Origin: Haoranjiania flava
GTDB lineage: Bacteria; Bacteroidota; Bacteroidia; Chitinophagales; Chitinophagaceae
Assembly (NCBI RefSeq): GCF_025631005.1
Contig: NZ_JAOTPL010000006.1
Coordinates: 1-64,000, forward strand
DNA: 64,000 nucleotides
Reading direction: 5' to 3'
In this document: positions 34,216-43,680 of the stretch, in pieces
How positions within the stretch are numbered: the stretch's first letter is position 1
Layout: the number at the start of each line of letters is the position of its first letter
The notes under the pieces: model-generated
Told to the model about the DNA's origin: nothing
Databases searched by the model: none
Seen by the model: the letters and a program-made list of their open reading frames with translations, nothing else
Made by a program: the position numbers and the translations under genes

Positions 34216-36351
34216 ATGATTAGCAGAAAATTGCTTCCCGTTGCGGCTGTGGTGATTATTGCAGGGCTACTTGTTTCCGGAAGCTGCAAAGGGAACAATG
34301 AAAATGATTCTCTTTACAAACAACAACAATTGCTGGTGGGAGTGGGAATATTTATGCAACGCTACCATTACGCGCCAAAAGCTTATGACGACAAGTTTTC
34401 AGAGGCTGTTTTCAATGCTTACCTGGGAAAAAGATTAGACCCTGAAAAGGCTATTCTTCTGCAAAAAGATATTGATACCCTTAATAAATATAAACTCACG
34501 CTGGACGATGAGCTGCGTGGTGAAATACCTTTGAGCTTTTATCCTAATGCAGTCAACAGTTTTAAACAACGTATAAAAGAAGCTCAGAACATTACCAATA
34601 AACTGCTGGCCAAACCATTTACTTTTACTGCTAATGAGGTATTGGAAAACAACAGGGATAGTGCAAATTTTCCTGCCAATGAAGCAGAACGCGATGAGCT
34701 GTGGAGAAAGAGGATCAAGTACCAGGTACTTACCAAATATTATGACCTGTACAGCCAGCGTGAAAAAGCCAAAGCTGATGATCCCATCAAAAAGAAGACC
34801 GATGCACAACTGGAAAAAGAAGCCCGCGAAAAAGTAAAGAGCATCATGGACAGGTACTTCAAACGCTACAATACCGGCGCTTTTGAGCAAACCAAGCAGT
34901 TCAGCAATTACCTGAATGCCATTGCAGACCAGCAGGATCCGCATACAGCCTACATGGCGCCGTTTGACAAGGCTGACTTTGACGCACAAATGAGCAATAA
35001 AATTATCGGCATAGGTGCACAGCTCAGGGAAGAGAATGGTGAAATAAAAATTGTAAGCGTGGTAGTAGGCGGCCCGGCATGGAAAACCAAAAAAGTGCAT
35101 GCCAATGACATTATTACCAAAGTTTCTACCGGCAACGCACCGCTGACAGATCTGGCGGGTTACGAACTGGAAGATGCCATTAAACTCATCAGGGGTGTGA
35201 AAGGCACTAAGGTAAATATTGTACTAAAGAAAACAACCGGCGTTGTAGACACCGTGTCTATGCTGCGTGAAGAAATCAACATTGATGAAGCAGCCGCCAG
35301 GAGCGTAATCATCAACAACCAGGACAAAAAAATTGGCTACCTCTACCTGCCTGAATTTTATGCAGACTTCCAGGATCCGAAGGGCTCACGTATTGCCAGG
35401 GATGTAAAAACGGAAATTGAAAAAATGAAAGCCGAAGGAATAGACGGTATGATCGTAGACCTGCGTTTTAACCCCGGTGGTTCGTTGTATGATGTAAACC
35501 AGATCATTGGCTACTTTATCAATTCCGGCCCGGTGGTACAGGTAAAAAACAGGCAGGGAAGAACACAGGACCTGAAAAACGGCAGGGACAGCAAGCTGCT
35601 TTACGACGGGCCGCTCGCGGTAATGATCAATGAAATGAGCGCTTCTGCATCCGAGATCTTTGCAGCAGCCATACAGGATTACAAACGCGGTATTGTAGTG
35701 GGCAGCACATCTACATACGGTAAGGGCACTGTACAGCGTGCCATTCCTTTGGGTGATGAAGATCCCAAAACCGGCCAGCCGGAATTTGGCAGCCTGAAAT
35801 TAACTATTGAAAAATTCTACCGTATCAATGGTACCTCTAACCAGAAAAACGGGGTAGCTTCCGATGTGGTTTTGCCGGATATTTTTGAATCTTTAAAGAT
35901 CAGGGAAAAAGACCAGCCCAATGCATTGAACTGGGATAAAATTGCTCCGGCAACATTTTCACCCTGGAAAATTGATTACAATTTCCCTGCGGTAAAAGCT
36001 GCTGCCATACAACGCATCAACAACAATAAAGCTTTCGAACTCATCAAAAAAACTTCTGAATGGATGGCAGCCAACCAGGATCGTCCGTCTGACCTGAATT
36101 TTGAGAAATACAAGGCATACCAGCTTGAAAGCAAAAAGATCATGAACACCGATGATACTTTAAGTAAACTGAAAGTACCGATGAACGTAGCAGTACTGCA
36201 GGTAGACCGTCCGAAGTTTTACGAGAATAAAGACAAATCCAAGCAGGACTTTTACCAGAAATGGCTGGAAGACCTGAAGAAAGATATTTACATTGATGAA
36301 ACCTCCCGCATTGTTTATGATATGATCAGGAACGCAAGGCCATTGCAGTAG
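34216..36351 (+). CDS. Carboxy-terminal processing protease (S41, Prc/Tsp-like)
   Basis: 711 residues from ATG 34216, which opens a lipoprotein signal (ISRKLLPVAAVVIIAGLLV, lipobox SGSC); ATG 34183 would add 11 residues. An N-terminal helical domain (about 25-230) is followed by a PDZ domain (about 240-335, GIGAQLREENG), then the S41 core with the catalytic Ser in NEMSASASEIFA near residue 481 and Lys in STYGKGTVQRA near 506. The C-terminal region matches the long Prc/Tsp type. It degrades or trims periplasmic proteins at their C-termini. Anchored lipid form suggests outer- or inner-membrane attachment. Confidence 0.92.
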   Translation: MISRKLLPVAAVVIIAGLLVSGSCKGNNENDSLYKQQQLLVGVGIFMQRYHYAPKAYDDKFSEAVFNAYLGKRLDPEKAILLQKDIDTLNKYKLTLDDELRGEIPLSFYPNAVNSFKQRIKEAQNITNKLLAKPFTFTANEVLENNRDSANFPANEAERDELWRKRIKYQVLTKYYDLYSQREKAKADDPIKKKTDAQLEKEAREKVKSIMDRYFKRYNTGAFEQTKQFSNYLNAIADQQDPHTAYMAPFDKADFDAQMSNKIIGIGAQLREENGEIKIVSVVVGGPAWKTKKVHANDIITKVSTGNAPLTDLAGYELEDAIKLIRGVKGTKVNIVLKKTTGVVDTVSMLREEINIDEAAARSVIINNQDKKIGYLYLPEFYADFQDPKGSRIARDVKTEIEKMKAEGIDGMIVDLRFNPGGSLYDVNQIIGYFINSGPVVQVKNRQGRTQDLKNGRDSKLLYDGPLAVMINEMSASASEIFAAAIQDYKRGIVVGSTSTYGKGTVQRAIPLGDEDPKTGQPEFGSLKLTIEKFYRINGTSNQKNGVASDVVLPDIFESLKIREKDQPNALNWDKIAPATFSPWKIDYNFPAVKAAAIQRINNNKAFELIKKTSEWMAANQDRPSDLNFEKYKAYQLESKKIMNTDDTLSKLKVPMNVAVLQVDRPKFYENKDKSKQDFYQKWLEDLKKDIYIDETSRIVYDMIRNARPLQ

Positions 36352-36371
36352 AGGATAGCTGAAACACCTTA

Positions 36372-36396
36372 ATTAAGCCCGGTGATGCCGGGTTTA
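36372..36396 (+). terminator. Possible terminator after the S41 gene
   Basis: AAGCCCGG and CCGGGTTT pair around a 5-nt loop 24 bp after the stop. The T-run is short, so termination strength is uncertain. Confidence 0.55.
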
Positions 36397-36424
36397 TTAA
36401 GGATTGAACAACTTAACATAATAT

Positions 36425-36568
36425 AAATTATAAGACAAAATGCTTTGTAGCTATAATGTATATGTCTGCACTCGGTTGCTCTTCGCTTGCCCTGCGGGTT
36501 AAATAAAAGCTTACGTCTTCAATATCCAGCAAATAAAGTTCCCGGCTTTGCATTTTGTCTTATAATTT
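36425..36568. mobile_element. MITE-like element with 19-bp perfect terminal inverted repeats
   Basis: Positions 36425-36443 (AAATTATAAGACAAAATGC) and 36550-36568 are exact reverse complements, enclosing 106 bp with no ORF. With one gap the pairing extends outward to ACATAA / TTATGT. No target-site duplication was found. The size and ends fit a miniature inverted-repeat transposable element or a recombination site; no transposase is nearby. The 300 bp after it are A/T-rich, with two similar segments starting GCCACCGCA at about 36594 and 36643, and no gene until higB. Confidence 0.65.
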
Positions 36569-36843
36569 TGAGTTATGTGTAAATAGCCGAGCGGCCACCG
36601 CAATTTGCTTGCAAAATTTTAATTTGTCGGACTGAAAACTTAAAGCCACCGCAGAGCCTCTGCAAAAATTTATTTCTTTTTTTTCAGTGCAGATTTTTTA
36701 TTCAATTTTTCCCACCCACTTGCAGCACATTTACAAGCCGCACAAAAACCTACACACAAACCAAAGTTTGCAAAGAGCGAATTTTTATCCACGGTTCTTT
36801 TTCAACAGAATAAAACTGCCAAAGAAAAAAACTTACATATTGA

Positions 36844-36863
36844 TAACTTTTAAGTTAACTTTG
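36844..36863 (+). promoter_or_regulatory. higBA promoter with overlapping operator
   Basis: A perfect -7 TAACTTTG (36856-36863) ends 4 bp before the higB ATG, implying a leaderless or nearly leaderless mRNA. The inverted repeat TAACTT-TT-AAGTTA (36844-36857) overlaps the element and is a plausible site for HigA autorepression. A -33 at normal distance was not found. Confidence 0.55.
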
Positions 36864-36867
36864 CAAA

Positions 36868-37227
36868 ATGAATACTCAGAGGCAAATCATTTTTCACGAG
36901 CACTATTTTATTGACTTCTACATAGAGCAATCCGAAAAGGTGCAGGAAAAAATTGAGTATGTTTTTAAAATTATTCGTACTGTTCAAAATGTTCCTAAAA
37001 AGTTTTTAGACCATATGACAGGAACTGACGGGATTTACGAAATACGGATAGAATTTGAGAGCAACATTTACCGGATATTTTGTTGCTTCGATAAAGGGAA
37101 CTTGGTAGTTCTGTTTAATGCGTTTCAAAAGAAAACGCAAAAGACACCGAAAAAGGAAATTGATTTAGCTCTGAAACTGAAAGATGAATATTTTAAACTA
37201 AAAAAGAAAAACAATGAACACAAGTAA
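36868..37227 (+). CDS. higB: HigB-like toxin (RelE superfamily, Gp49-like)
   Basis: 119 residues. The centre DGIYEIRIEFESNIYRIFCCFDKGNLVVLFNAF carries the RelE/HigB signature: a conserved Arg in an EIRIEF strand, YRIFCCF and the final FxKKTQKTPKKEI helix. Such toxins cleave mRNA on the ribosome and are neutralised by the downstream partner. The N-terminal helix begins QRQIIFHEHYFIDF. The last 14 bp overlap the antitoxin gene, the usual toxin-first order of higBA. Composition is lower in G+C than the neighbours, consistent with acquisition. Confidence 0.85.
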   Translation: MNTQRQIIFHEHYFIDFYIEQSEKVQEKIEYVFKIIRTVQNVPKKFLDHMTGTDGIYEIRIEFESNIYRIFCCFDKGNLVVLFNAFQKKTQKTPKKEIDLALKLKDEYFKLKKKNNEHK

Positions 37228-37519
37228 AATTAGAAATGCTAAAAACTTTGACGAGTTATTAGACATTAAATACGGAAAAATCGGCACTGAAAAACGTGAT
37301 GAATTCGAGGAAAAGGCTCAATACTTTGTAATCAGTGAAATGCTGAAAGAAGCCCGGAAAGAAGCAAATATGACACAAGAACAACTTGCTCAAAAAGTCG
37401 GCACTAAGAAAAGCTATATTTCACGCCTTGAAAACGGAAAATGCGACATACAGCTTTCTACGCTTTACAGGATTTTCGAGTTTGGGCTTGGGAAACGTAT
37501 ATATCTTACAATCGGGTAA
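37214..37519 (+). CDS. higA: HigA-like antitoxin with HTH domain
   Basis: 101 residues. The helix-turn-helix of the XRE/Cro type spans about residues 48-100: LKEARKEANMTQEQLAQKVG, then KKSYISRLENGKCDIQLSTL. The N-terminal third is charged and helical and probably binds the toxin. It should repress the operon by binding the inverted repeat at 36844-36857. The gene begins inside the end of higB, so the two are translationally coupled. Downstream lies a decayed ORF. Confidence 0.88.
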   Translation: MNTSKIRNAKNFDELLDIKYGKIGTEKRDEFEEKAQYFVISEMLKEARKEANMTQEQLAQKVGTKKSYISRLENGKCDIQLSTLYRIFEFGLGKRIYLTIG

Positions 37520-37530
37520 CTACCATAGAG

Positions 37531-37805
37531 ACCAACATCTATGACAAAATTTTCCCGACATTAGAACAGATGATTGATTAAAAGTAAAGCCGACAGACGA
37601 AGAACGGAAACTTCTTCATTTCAAAAATGTAAATAATCCCTTCGGAAAAAAACAAATCGGAAAATCGCCAATCGGGAACAACCAAACTTTCTACAGTTTA
37701 CAGTTTCAAAGGTTGGGAAATAGCGACATTGTTTTTTGCTTGTAGAAAATGAGGGCGATAAAGAATATGAATTCACGACAGACAAGTTAATTTACACAGT
37801 AATTA
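37531..37805 (+). pseudogene. Decayed ORF of unknown family
   Basis: Three adjacent plus-strand fragments look protein-like but sit in different frames: TNIYDKIFPTLEQMID (from 37531, ended by TAA), then VKPTDEERKLLHFKNVNN... (from about 37578 to the TAG at 37743), then VENEGDKEYEFTTDKLIYTV (from 37742). Joined by two frameshifts they would make a protein of about 90 residues. The family is not recognised. Sequencing error could also explain the breaks. The surrounding 37520-37841 stretch holds nothing else. Confidence 0.4.
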
Positions 37806-37841
37806 CACGTTGCAGACAAAACTTAATCATTATCAACATTC

Positions 37842-39257
37842 CTAATTACTTCCACCGCCAAGCGCCTGGTAAAGTTCTACCACTGCCTGCAACTGCTGCA
37901 GCTTGTCGTTAACGGCAGCCAATTGCGCCTGCAATAAATTTTGCTCAGACATCAGCACATCGGTGTAGTTGGTGGCAGAGCTGTATTTCAACAGTTCTTT
38001 ATTGAACTCTACTGCTTTCTGCAAAGAGGCTATCTGCAAGCTCCTGGTTTGTTGTTTTTCAACACCGGTTTCATAAGCATACAATGCATCTGATACTTCT
38101 TTCCCGGCATTGAGAAAGCTTTGTTGAAATGCGTACAATGCCTGCAGTTGCTGCGATTCAGCTACTTTGAGCTGTGTCTTCAGCGCACCTCTGTTGAAAA
38201 TAACCTGTGTAAGATTGCCGCCGATGTTGTAAAACAATGGCGAGTTTTTAAACAGGTTTTCAAAACGCAGGGAAGAAATTCCCAGCGCTGCGGTGATGTT
38301 GAGGTTGGGATAAAAACTCGCACGGGCAATGTTGGCGTTTTCAAAGGCAGTCCTGAAAGCAAATTCAGCCACCTGCACATCAGGCCGGTTGCTTAATAGC
38401 TGCAATGGCACACCGGTCTTCAGATCCGTTATTATTTTTTGGGCATCTAAGCTACTGCGGGCGATGGTTTCAGGTGCCTCGCCTGCCAATATACTCATCA
38501 TATTTTCTATTTCGCGGATAGATCGTCTTATGTCAGGAAGACTTACCTGTGCCGCATACAGGCTGGCTTCACTTTGCACAACTGCTGCACCTGTAACTAT
38601 TGCAGCTTCTTTAAGCGCCTTCATGGTTTGCACATCTTCCTGCCGGATAGCAATGGCAGCTTCTGTAATTGCGAGGTTTTGGTCTAATGCCAGCAACCGG
38701 TAATAAAACGAGGCCATGTTGGCAATAATCTGCGTCTGAACCGCCCGCTTCGCTGCATCGGTTTGCAGCAACCTTGCCAGAGCAGCCTGTTCTGCGCTTT
38801 TTAATTTACCCCAGATATCTATTTCCCAGGAAGCGTTTACACCTAATTGCACCGGAGTATTTGTGGTGTTGATGTCAAACCCTGCTGCATTTGTATTGGA
38901 ACGGCTTGATCGGTTTACACCTGCGCTCAGGCTGCCATTTAATGAAGGCAGGAAAGCAAGGCCACTCTGCCTGTATAAAGCAGTTGCTTCATTAATGCGT
39001 TCTACAGCAATCTTCAGATCAAAATTATTCGCAAGCGCTTTATGAATGAGGGCCTGCAAAGCAGCATCTGTAAACAATTGCTGCCAGGGAAGATGTGCTA
39101 AAGTGGTCGTGTCGTTGGTGCTTACATCCCTGTAAAGTTCGTATTGCAGCTCCTGCTTTACTTCAGGCGGCGTGTAAGTTTGTGTAACCTTACAGGAAAC
39201 CAGTAAAAGTGTAATGCTAAAAACAGCTATGTATATTTTAAAATTCTTCTTCTTCAT
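37842..39257 (-). CDS. NodT/OprM-family outer membrane efflux lipoprotein
   Basis: 471 residues. Lipoprotein signal KKKNFKIYIAVFSITLLLVSC with lipobox LVSC. The mature protein has two OEP repeats; DLKIAVERINEATALYRQSG near residues 85-105 and QLQALYAFQQSFLNAGKEVSDA near 370-392 are the coiled-coil regions. The NodT-type lipoproteins form the outer membrane channel for RND pumps. It follows the AcrB-like pump by 26 bp and is the last gene of this minus-strand operon. Confidence 0.9.
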   Translation of the reverse strand: MKKKNFKIYIAVFSITLLLVSCKVTQTYTPPEVKQELQYELYRDVSTNDTTTLAHLPWQQLFTDAALQALIHKALANNFDLKIAVERINEATALYRQSGLAFLPSLNGSLSAGVNRSSRSNTNAAGFDINTTNTPVQLGVNASWEIDIWGKLKSAEQAALARLLQTDAAKRAVQTQIIANMASFYYRLLALDQNLAITEAAIAIRQEDVQTMKALKEAAIVTGAAVVQSEASLYAAQVSLPDIRRSIREIENMMSILAGEAPETIARSSLDAQKIITDLKTGVPLQLLSNRPDVQVAEFAFRTAFENANIARASFYPNLNITAALGISSLRFENLFKNSPLFYNIGGNLTQVIFNRGALKTQLKVAESQQLQALYAFQQSFLNAGKEVSDALYAYETGVEKQQTRSLQIASLQKAVEFNKELLKYSSATNYTDVLMSEQNLLQAQLAAVNDKLQQLQAVVELYQALGGGSN

Positions 39258-39283
39258 TATATTATTAAAAAATAGTAATGCAA

Positions 39284-42200
39284 TTACAAGGATGGCTGAT
39301 GCATTTCATCATCCAAATCTTTTCTTTTTCTTTTAACCACAGGTACACCGGAAAAATGTTCCTGTATGCCCTGAAATACTACAAACAAAATGGGTATTAC
39401 AAACACGCCGATCATCGTACCGATAAACATTCCTCCTATTGCGCCGATGCCAATTGACCTGTTGCCCACAGCGCCTGCTCCCTGCGAAAGCGCTAAAGGT
39501 ATCAGTCCGAAAATAAGGGCAAATGAAGTCATCAATATCGGCCTTAAACGCGCCAGTGCCGCTGAAACGCCAGACTGGGCAAGGCTCATACCTGAACGAC
39601 GTCTTTGTATCCCGTACTCTACAATTAGGATGGCATTCTTAGCGAGCAAGCCAATGAGCATAATAAGAGAGATCTGTACATAAATATTATCCGTTACGCC
39701 AAAAATGCCGGTGAATATGTACACCCCTGCAAGCCCGATAGGCAATGACAACAATACCGCCATTGGCAGGATGTAGCTCTCATACTGTGCTGCAAGTAGG
39801 AAATACACAAAAACCAGGCACAACAGGAAAATAAATACGGTCTGGGAACCGGCGCTCTGCTCTTCTCTGGTCATTCCTGAAAATTCATAGCCATAGCCTG
39901 TAGGAAGAAATCTTTGGGCTGTCTCCTGCACGGCAGTGATGGCATTACCGGAGCTGTAGCCCTTTTCAGGTGCACCGGTTATAGATACTGCAGTAAACAA
40001 ATTAAACCGCTCGATGGTCTGCGGGCCATAAACTCTTTCCATGCTAACGAAGGTAGATAAAGGCGCCATGCTGCCGCGGTCGTTGCGCACATATACCTGG
40101 TTCAGGCTTCCTATGTTGTTCCTGTACTCCGGAGATGCCTGGTACATTACCCGGTACATTTTACCAAACAGGTTTACGTTAGAAGCATAGAAGCCTCCGT
40201 AATATCCCTGTATAGCGCTGAGTATGGCGTTTACAGAATATCCGGCAGCCTTGGCCTTCGGCACGTCAATATCTATGCGGTATTGCGGAAAGTTAGGATT
40301 GAATGATGTGGTAGCATATTGTATCTCCGGCCGTTTATTCAGCTCGGTAAGAAAGTCTCTGGCTACTTTATCCATATCCTGAATGCTGCCACCGCTTCTG
40401 TCCTGCAACTGCATCTGGAAACCGCCGGACATACCAAATCCCTGGATCGTAGGCGGTGCAAAAAATACCACTTTACCATCTTTGATACCGGAAGTATTGA
40501 CAAACAATGATGATATGATGGATTGTACATCCTGGCCATTTTGCTTGCGCTCATTCCAGGGTTTCAATTTAATGATGAGCATGCCATAGTTGCTGCCGGT
40601 ACCGCTGATCATGCCCCTGCCGGAGTTTTTTAGTACACTTTGTACTTCGGGAATGGTTTGCACAATTTTTTCCACCTCACTCAGAACCACACGTGTCCTC
40701 TCTTCCGATGCGCCTAACGGCAGAGAGATATCTGCCATGATAGTGCCCATATCTTCATTTGGCACAAATGCTTTTTGAGAAGTTTTCATCAATACCCCCA
40801 TCAGTATACTGAATAAAACAATGGCTGCAAATGTTATCCATTTTCTGCCCATGAGAAAGGCAATAATGCGCTTGTATTTGTTGGCGCCTGCCGTAAAAGC
40901 TGTGTCAAAAGCAATGAAAAACCGGTTTAGCAGATTGTTTTTTCTCCTGCCGAATGTGCCGTCTTTTTTTTCAACAAGCAAGATATTTTCATCGGTATGT
41001 TTAGGATGGGGCTTCAGAAAGATGGCACACAGCGCAGGGCTCAGTGTTAGCGCGTTGATCGCGGAAATAACAATGGCAATGGCCAGCGTAAGGCCAAACT
41101 GTTTATAAAACACCCCGGCTGAACCGCTTATGAAACTTACAGGTATAAACACAGCCGACATCACCAGTGTAATGCTGACGATAGCTCCCCCGATTTCATC
41201 CATGGCACGCACAGATGCTTTCTTAGCGCTTTTTGCTCCCGAATCCAGCTTGGCGTGTACAGCCTCAACGACGACTATAGCATCATCCACTACAATGCCT
41301 ACGGCAAGTACCAGCGCAAACAGTGTGAGCAGATTGATGGTGAAACCAAATAGATTTAAAAAGAAAAAAGTACCAATGATCGCTACCGGCACGGCAATCG
41401 CCGGGATCAGCGTAGATCGCCAGTCCTGCAGGAAAATAAATACCACAATAAACACCAGGATGAACGCTTCTATCAACGTGGTGATAACTTTTGAAATAGA
41501 TGCCGACAAAAATTCATTGGCATTGATCATGGTTGTGTATTTAAGGCCGGCAGGGAAACTTTTAGATGCTTGTTCCAGCACCGCCAGCGTACCTTCTATC
41601 ACTTCCTGCGCATTCGAGCCAGCGGTCTGGTTTACCGCAATGCCTACAGAAGGCAGTCCATTCAAAGTAGAATTTCCCGTATAGTTCATGGCGCCCAATT
41701 CTACTTTTGCCACATCTTTGAGTGTAAGCATCCTGCCGTCTTCCGTAGCTTTGATGATAATGTTTTCAAACTCTTCAACGGTTTTCAGCCTCCCTTTATA
41801 TCTTAACGGGTATTCAAAAGATTGCTCGCCGCGCTCACCCACCTGTCCCGGAGCAGCTTCAATATTTTGCTCAGAAAGTACCGTTCCGATATCTGCGGGC
41901 ATTAACTGGTAAGCCGCCATTTGAGCGGGGTTGAGCCATATCCTGATCGCATACTCCTTTGTACCGAACGCCGTAGCATCCCCCACCCCGTTAACACGTT
42001 TAATGCTGGGCACAATATTTATTTCTGAATAATTCTGGATGAAGGTCTGGTCATACGCAGGATTCTCGCTGTAGATTGAAAAGATGAGCACATTGCTGGT
42101 TTGTCTTTTCCTGGTGCTCACGCCTGCCTGTGTTACTTCGCGCGGCAACTGGCTGGATGCGGAGGATACGCGGTTCTGTACATTTACCGCTGCCAGGTCA

Positions 42201-42499
42201 GGATCGGTACCTAATTTAAAATAAATGGTAATGGATCCCCGGCCGTCATTTGTAGCAGAAGACGTCATGTAGCTCATGCCTTCTACCCCGTTGATTTGCT
42301 CTTCCAGTGGAATGATCACACTGTTTAAAACCGTTTCTGCATTTGCTCCCTGGTAATTGGCAGACACCATTACTGTTGGCGGAGCAATCTCCGGGTACTG
42401 TGCTACCGGAAGGGTAAGCATACCGAGGATGCCCAATATCACAATGATGATGGAGATGACTGTTGATAATACGGGACGTTCTATAAATTTTTTAAACAT
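39284..42499 (-). CDS. AcrB-type RND multidrug efflux permease (HAE1)
   Basis: 1071 residues. FKKFIERPVLSTVISIIIVI opens TM1, LPVAQYPEIAPPTVMVSANY follows as in AcrB/MexB, and TM4 shows VGIVVDDAIVVVEAV with the paired proton-relay Asp residues. Twelve membrane helices and two large periplasmic loops are present. It exports drugs, dyes or detergents using proton motive force. Full length. Preceded by the adaptor (8 bp) and followed by the outer membrane channel. Clearly closer to classical AcrB than the RND pump at 7554-10733. Confidence 0.94.
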   Translation of the reverse strand: MFKKFIERPVLSTVISIIIVILGILGMLTLPVAQYPEIAPPTVMVSANYQGANAETVLNSVIIPLEEQINGVEGMSYMTSSATNDGRGSITIYFKLGTDPDLAAVNVQNRVSSASSQLPREVTQAGVSTRKRQTSNVLIFSIYSENPAYDQTFIQNYSEINIVPSIKRVNGVGDATAFGTKEYAIRIWLNPAQMAAYQLMPADIGTVLSEQNIEAAPGQVGERGEQSFEYPLRYKGRLKTVEEFENIIIKATEDGRMLTLKDVAKVELGAMNYTGNSTLNGLPSVGIAVNQTAGSNAQEVIEGTLAVLEQASKSFPAGLKYTTMINANEFLSASISKVITTLIEAFILVFIVVFIFLQDWRSTLIPAIAVPVAIIGTFFFLNLFGFTINLLTLFALVLAVGIVVDDAIVVVEAVHAKLDSGAKSAKKASVRAMDEIGGAIVSITLVMSAVFIPVSFISGSAGVFYKQFGLTLAIAIVISAINALTLSPALCAIFLKPHPKHTDENILLVEKKDGTFGRRKNNLLNRFFIAFDTAFTAGANKYKRIIAFLMGRKWITFAAIVLFSILMGVLMKTSQKAFVPNEDMGTIMADISLPLGASEERTRVVLSEVEKIVQTIPEVQSVLKNSGRGMISGTGSNYGMLIIKLKPWNERKQNGQDVQSIISSLFVNTSGIKDGKVVFFAPPTIQGFGMSGGFQMQLQDRSGGSIQDMDKVARDFLTELNKRPEIQYATTSFNPNFPQYRIDIDVPKAKAAGYSVNAILSAIQGYYGGFYASNVNLFGKMYRVMYQASPEYRNNIGSLNQVYVRNDRGSMAPLSTFVSMERVYGPQTIERFNLFTAVSITGAPEKGYSSGNAITAVQETAQRFLPTGYGYEFSGMTREEQSAGSQTVFIFLLCLVFVYFLLAAQYESYILPMAVLLSLPIGLAGVYIFTGIFGVTDNIYVQISLIMLIGLLAKNAILIVEYGIQRRRSGMSLAQSGVSAALARLRPILMTSFALIFGLIPLALSQGAGAVGNRSIGIGAIGGMFIGTMIGVFVIPILFVVFQGIQEHFSGVPVVKRKRKDLDDEMHQPSL

Positions 42500-42507
42500 A
42501 CTTCTTC

Positions 42508-43680
42508 TTAATTTGTATTCTCAAGCATTTCAGGCCGCGTTACGATTTCCAGTGTGGTTTTCGTGGGAGAAATTTTTGTGCTGTCTTTTAGAATGCTCAC
42601 GCCTTCCACCACGATCCTGTCGCCCGGCTGCAGGCCTTTGTCTGCAATATAGGTTTTACCGTCTTTTAAGTCGGTAACTTCAACCGGTGCAGAGTTTACG
42701 GTGCTGTCCGGTTTTATGAGGTAAACAAATTTCCTCCCCTGTATGTCAAATGTAGCTGCCTGCGGTATCAATATAGCGTCGTATACCCTGTTAGGAATGC
42801 GTACTGTAGCGCTCACCCCGCTTCTCAGCAGGCCTGTTGGGTTGGGAAACGTTGCGCGCATGTTGAATGATCCTGTCTGCGGATCCGCCAGGCCGCTCAT
42901 AGACTGTACTTTTCCTTTCTGGCCGTATTCGCTGCCGTCTGATAAAATCAGTGTAACAGCGGGAAGATTCGTAAGTTTCTGGCCGGCGGTAGCGCCCTGC
43001 GTATTTTTAAAAAATTGTAATTGTTCCTTTTCATTAATGGAGAAGTAGGCATACACATTTCCAATGCTCGAAACCGTAGTCAATGGCTGCGGGGTTGAGC
43101 TGTTTACATAGCTTCCGACACGGTAAGGCAGCGTACCCACTACCCCGCTTACAGGCGCATATACATTGGTATAGCCTACATTGATGCGTGCATTTGACAC
43201 TGCTGCCTGAGCCTGTGCATAAGCAGCCTGTGCAGATCTTAAATTAAGCTCTGCAGCCTCCAGTTCATAGGCGCTGATAATATCTTTCTCAACCAACGGC
43301 TTTACCTTGGTAACCTGCATCCGGGCATTATCAATATTCGTCTGAGCGCTTCTGAGCGCTGCCTCTGCGCTCCTAAGAGTTTGTGCGTATTGAGGATTAT
43401 TTATTTTAAACATTAATTTTCCCTTATTCACTACATCTCCTTCATCTACATACACGGCCTGAATGTAGCCGTCTACCATAGGCCGTATATCTATATTTTG
43501 CATGCCTTCCAGTCGTGCAGGGTAATCATTGTAAATTGTGGCTACCTGCCGCGATGCCTCTATATAGTTATAGGGAAGCACCCTTGCTGCTCCTTTTTCA
43601 TTTTTTTTATCTTGTTTACAAGATGCAAGGAGAAGCACAGCACTTATAAGCAAATATGTATAATTCAGCATATTTTTCAT
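42508..43680 (-). CDS. AcrA-type RND periplasmic adaptor lipoprotein
   Basis: 390 residues from ATG 43680. Signal KNMLNYTYLLISAVLLLASC gives a lipobox LASC (Cys21), as in AcrA. An upstream in-frame ATG adds residues that are translated from repeat unit A and would spoil the signal, so it is rejected. Adaptor domains: MVDGYIQAVYVDEGDVVNKG near residue 70 (lipoyl half), a helical hairpin (about 95-160), YAPVSGVVGTLPYRVGSYV near 170 and the barrel/MP domains at the C-terminus. It links AcrB-like pump and OprM-like channel. Its start codon is the terminal ATG of the hairpin repeat array. Confidence 0.9.
   Translation of the reverse strand: MKNMLNYTYLLISAVLLLASCKQDKKNEKGAARVLPYNYIEASRQVATIYNDYPARLEGMQNIDIRPMVDGYIQAVYVDEGDVVNKGKLMFKINNPQYAQTLRSAEAALRSAQTNIDNARMQVTKVKPLVEKDIISAYELEAAELNLRSAQAAYAQAQAAVSNARINVGYTNVYAPVSGVVGTLPYRVGSYVNSSTPQPLTTVSSIGNVYAYFSINEKEQLQFFKNTQGATAGQKLTNLPAVTLILSDGSEYGQKGKVQSMSGLADPQTGSFNMRATFPNPTGLLRSGVSATVRIPNRVYDAILIPQAATFDIQGRKFVYLIKPDSTVNSAPVEVTDLKDGKTYIADKGLQPGDRIVVEGVSILKDSTKISPTKTTLEIVTRPEMLENTN

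Noticed and set aside
36416..36578. Integron attC site before higBA
   Set aside because: An inverted repeat and a cassette-like TA pair are present, but no integrase and no clear core site sequences were found; a MITE-like label is safer.
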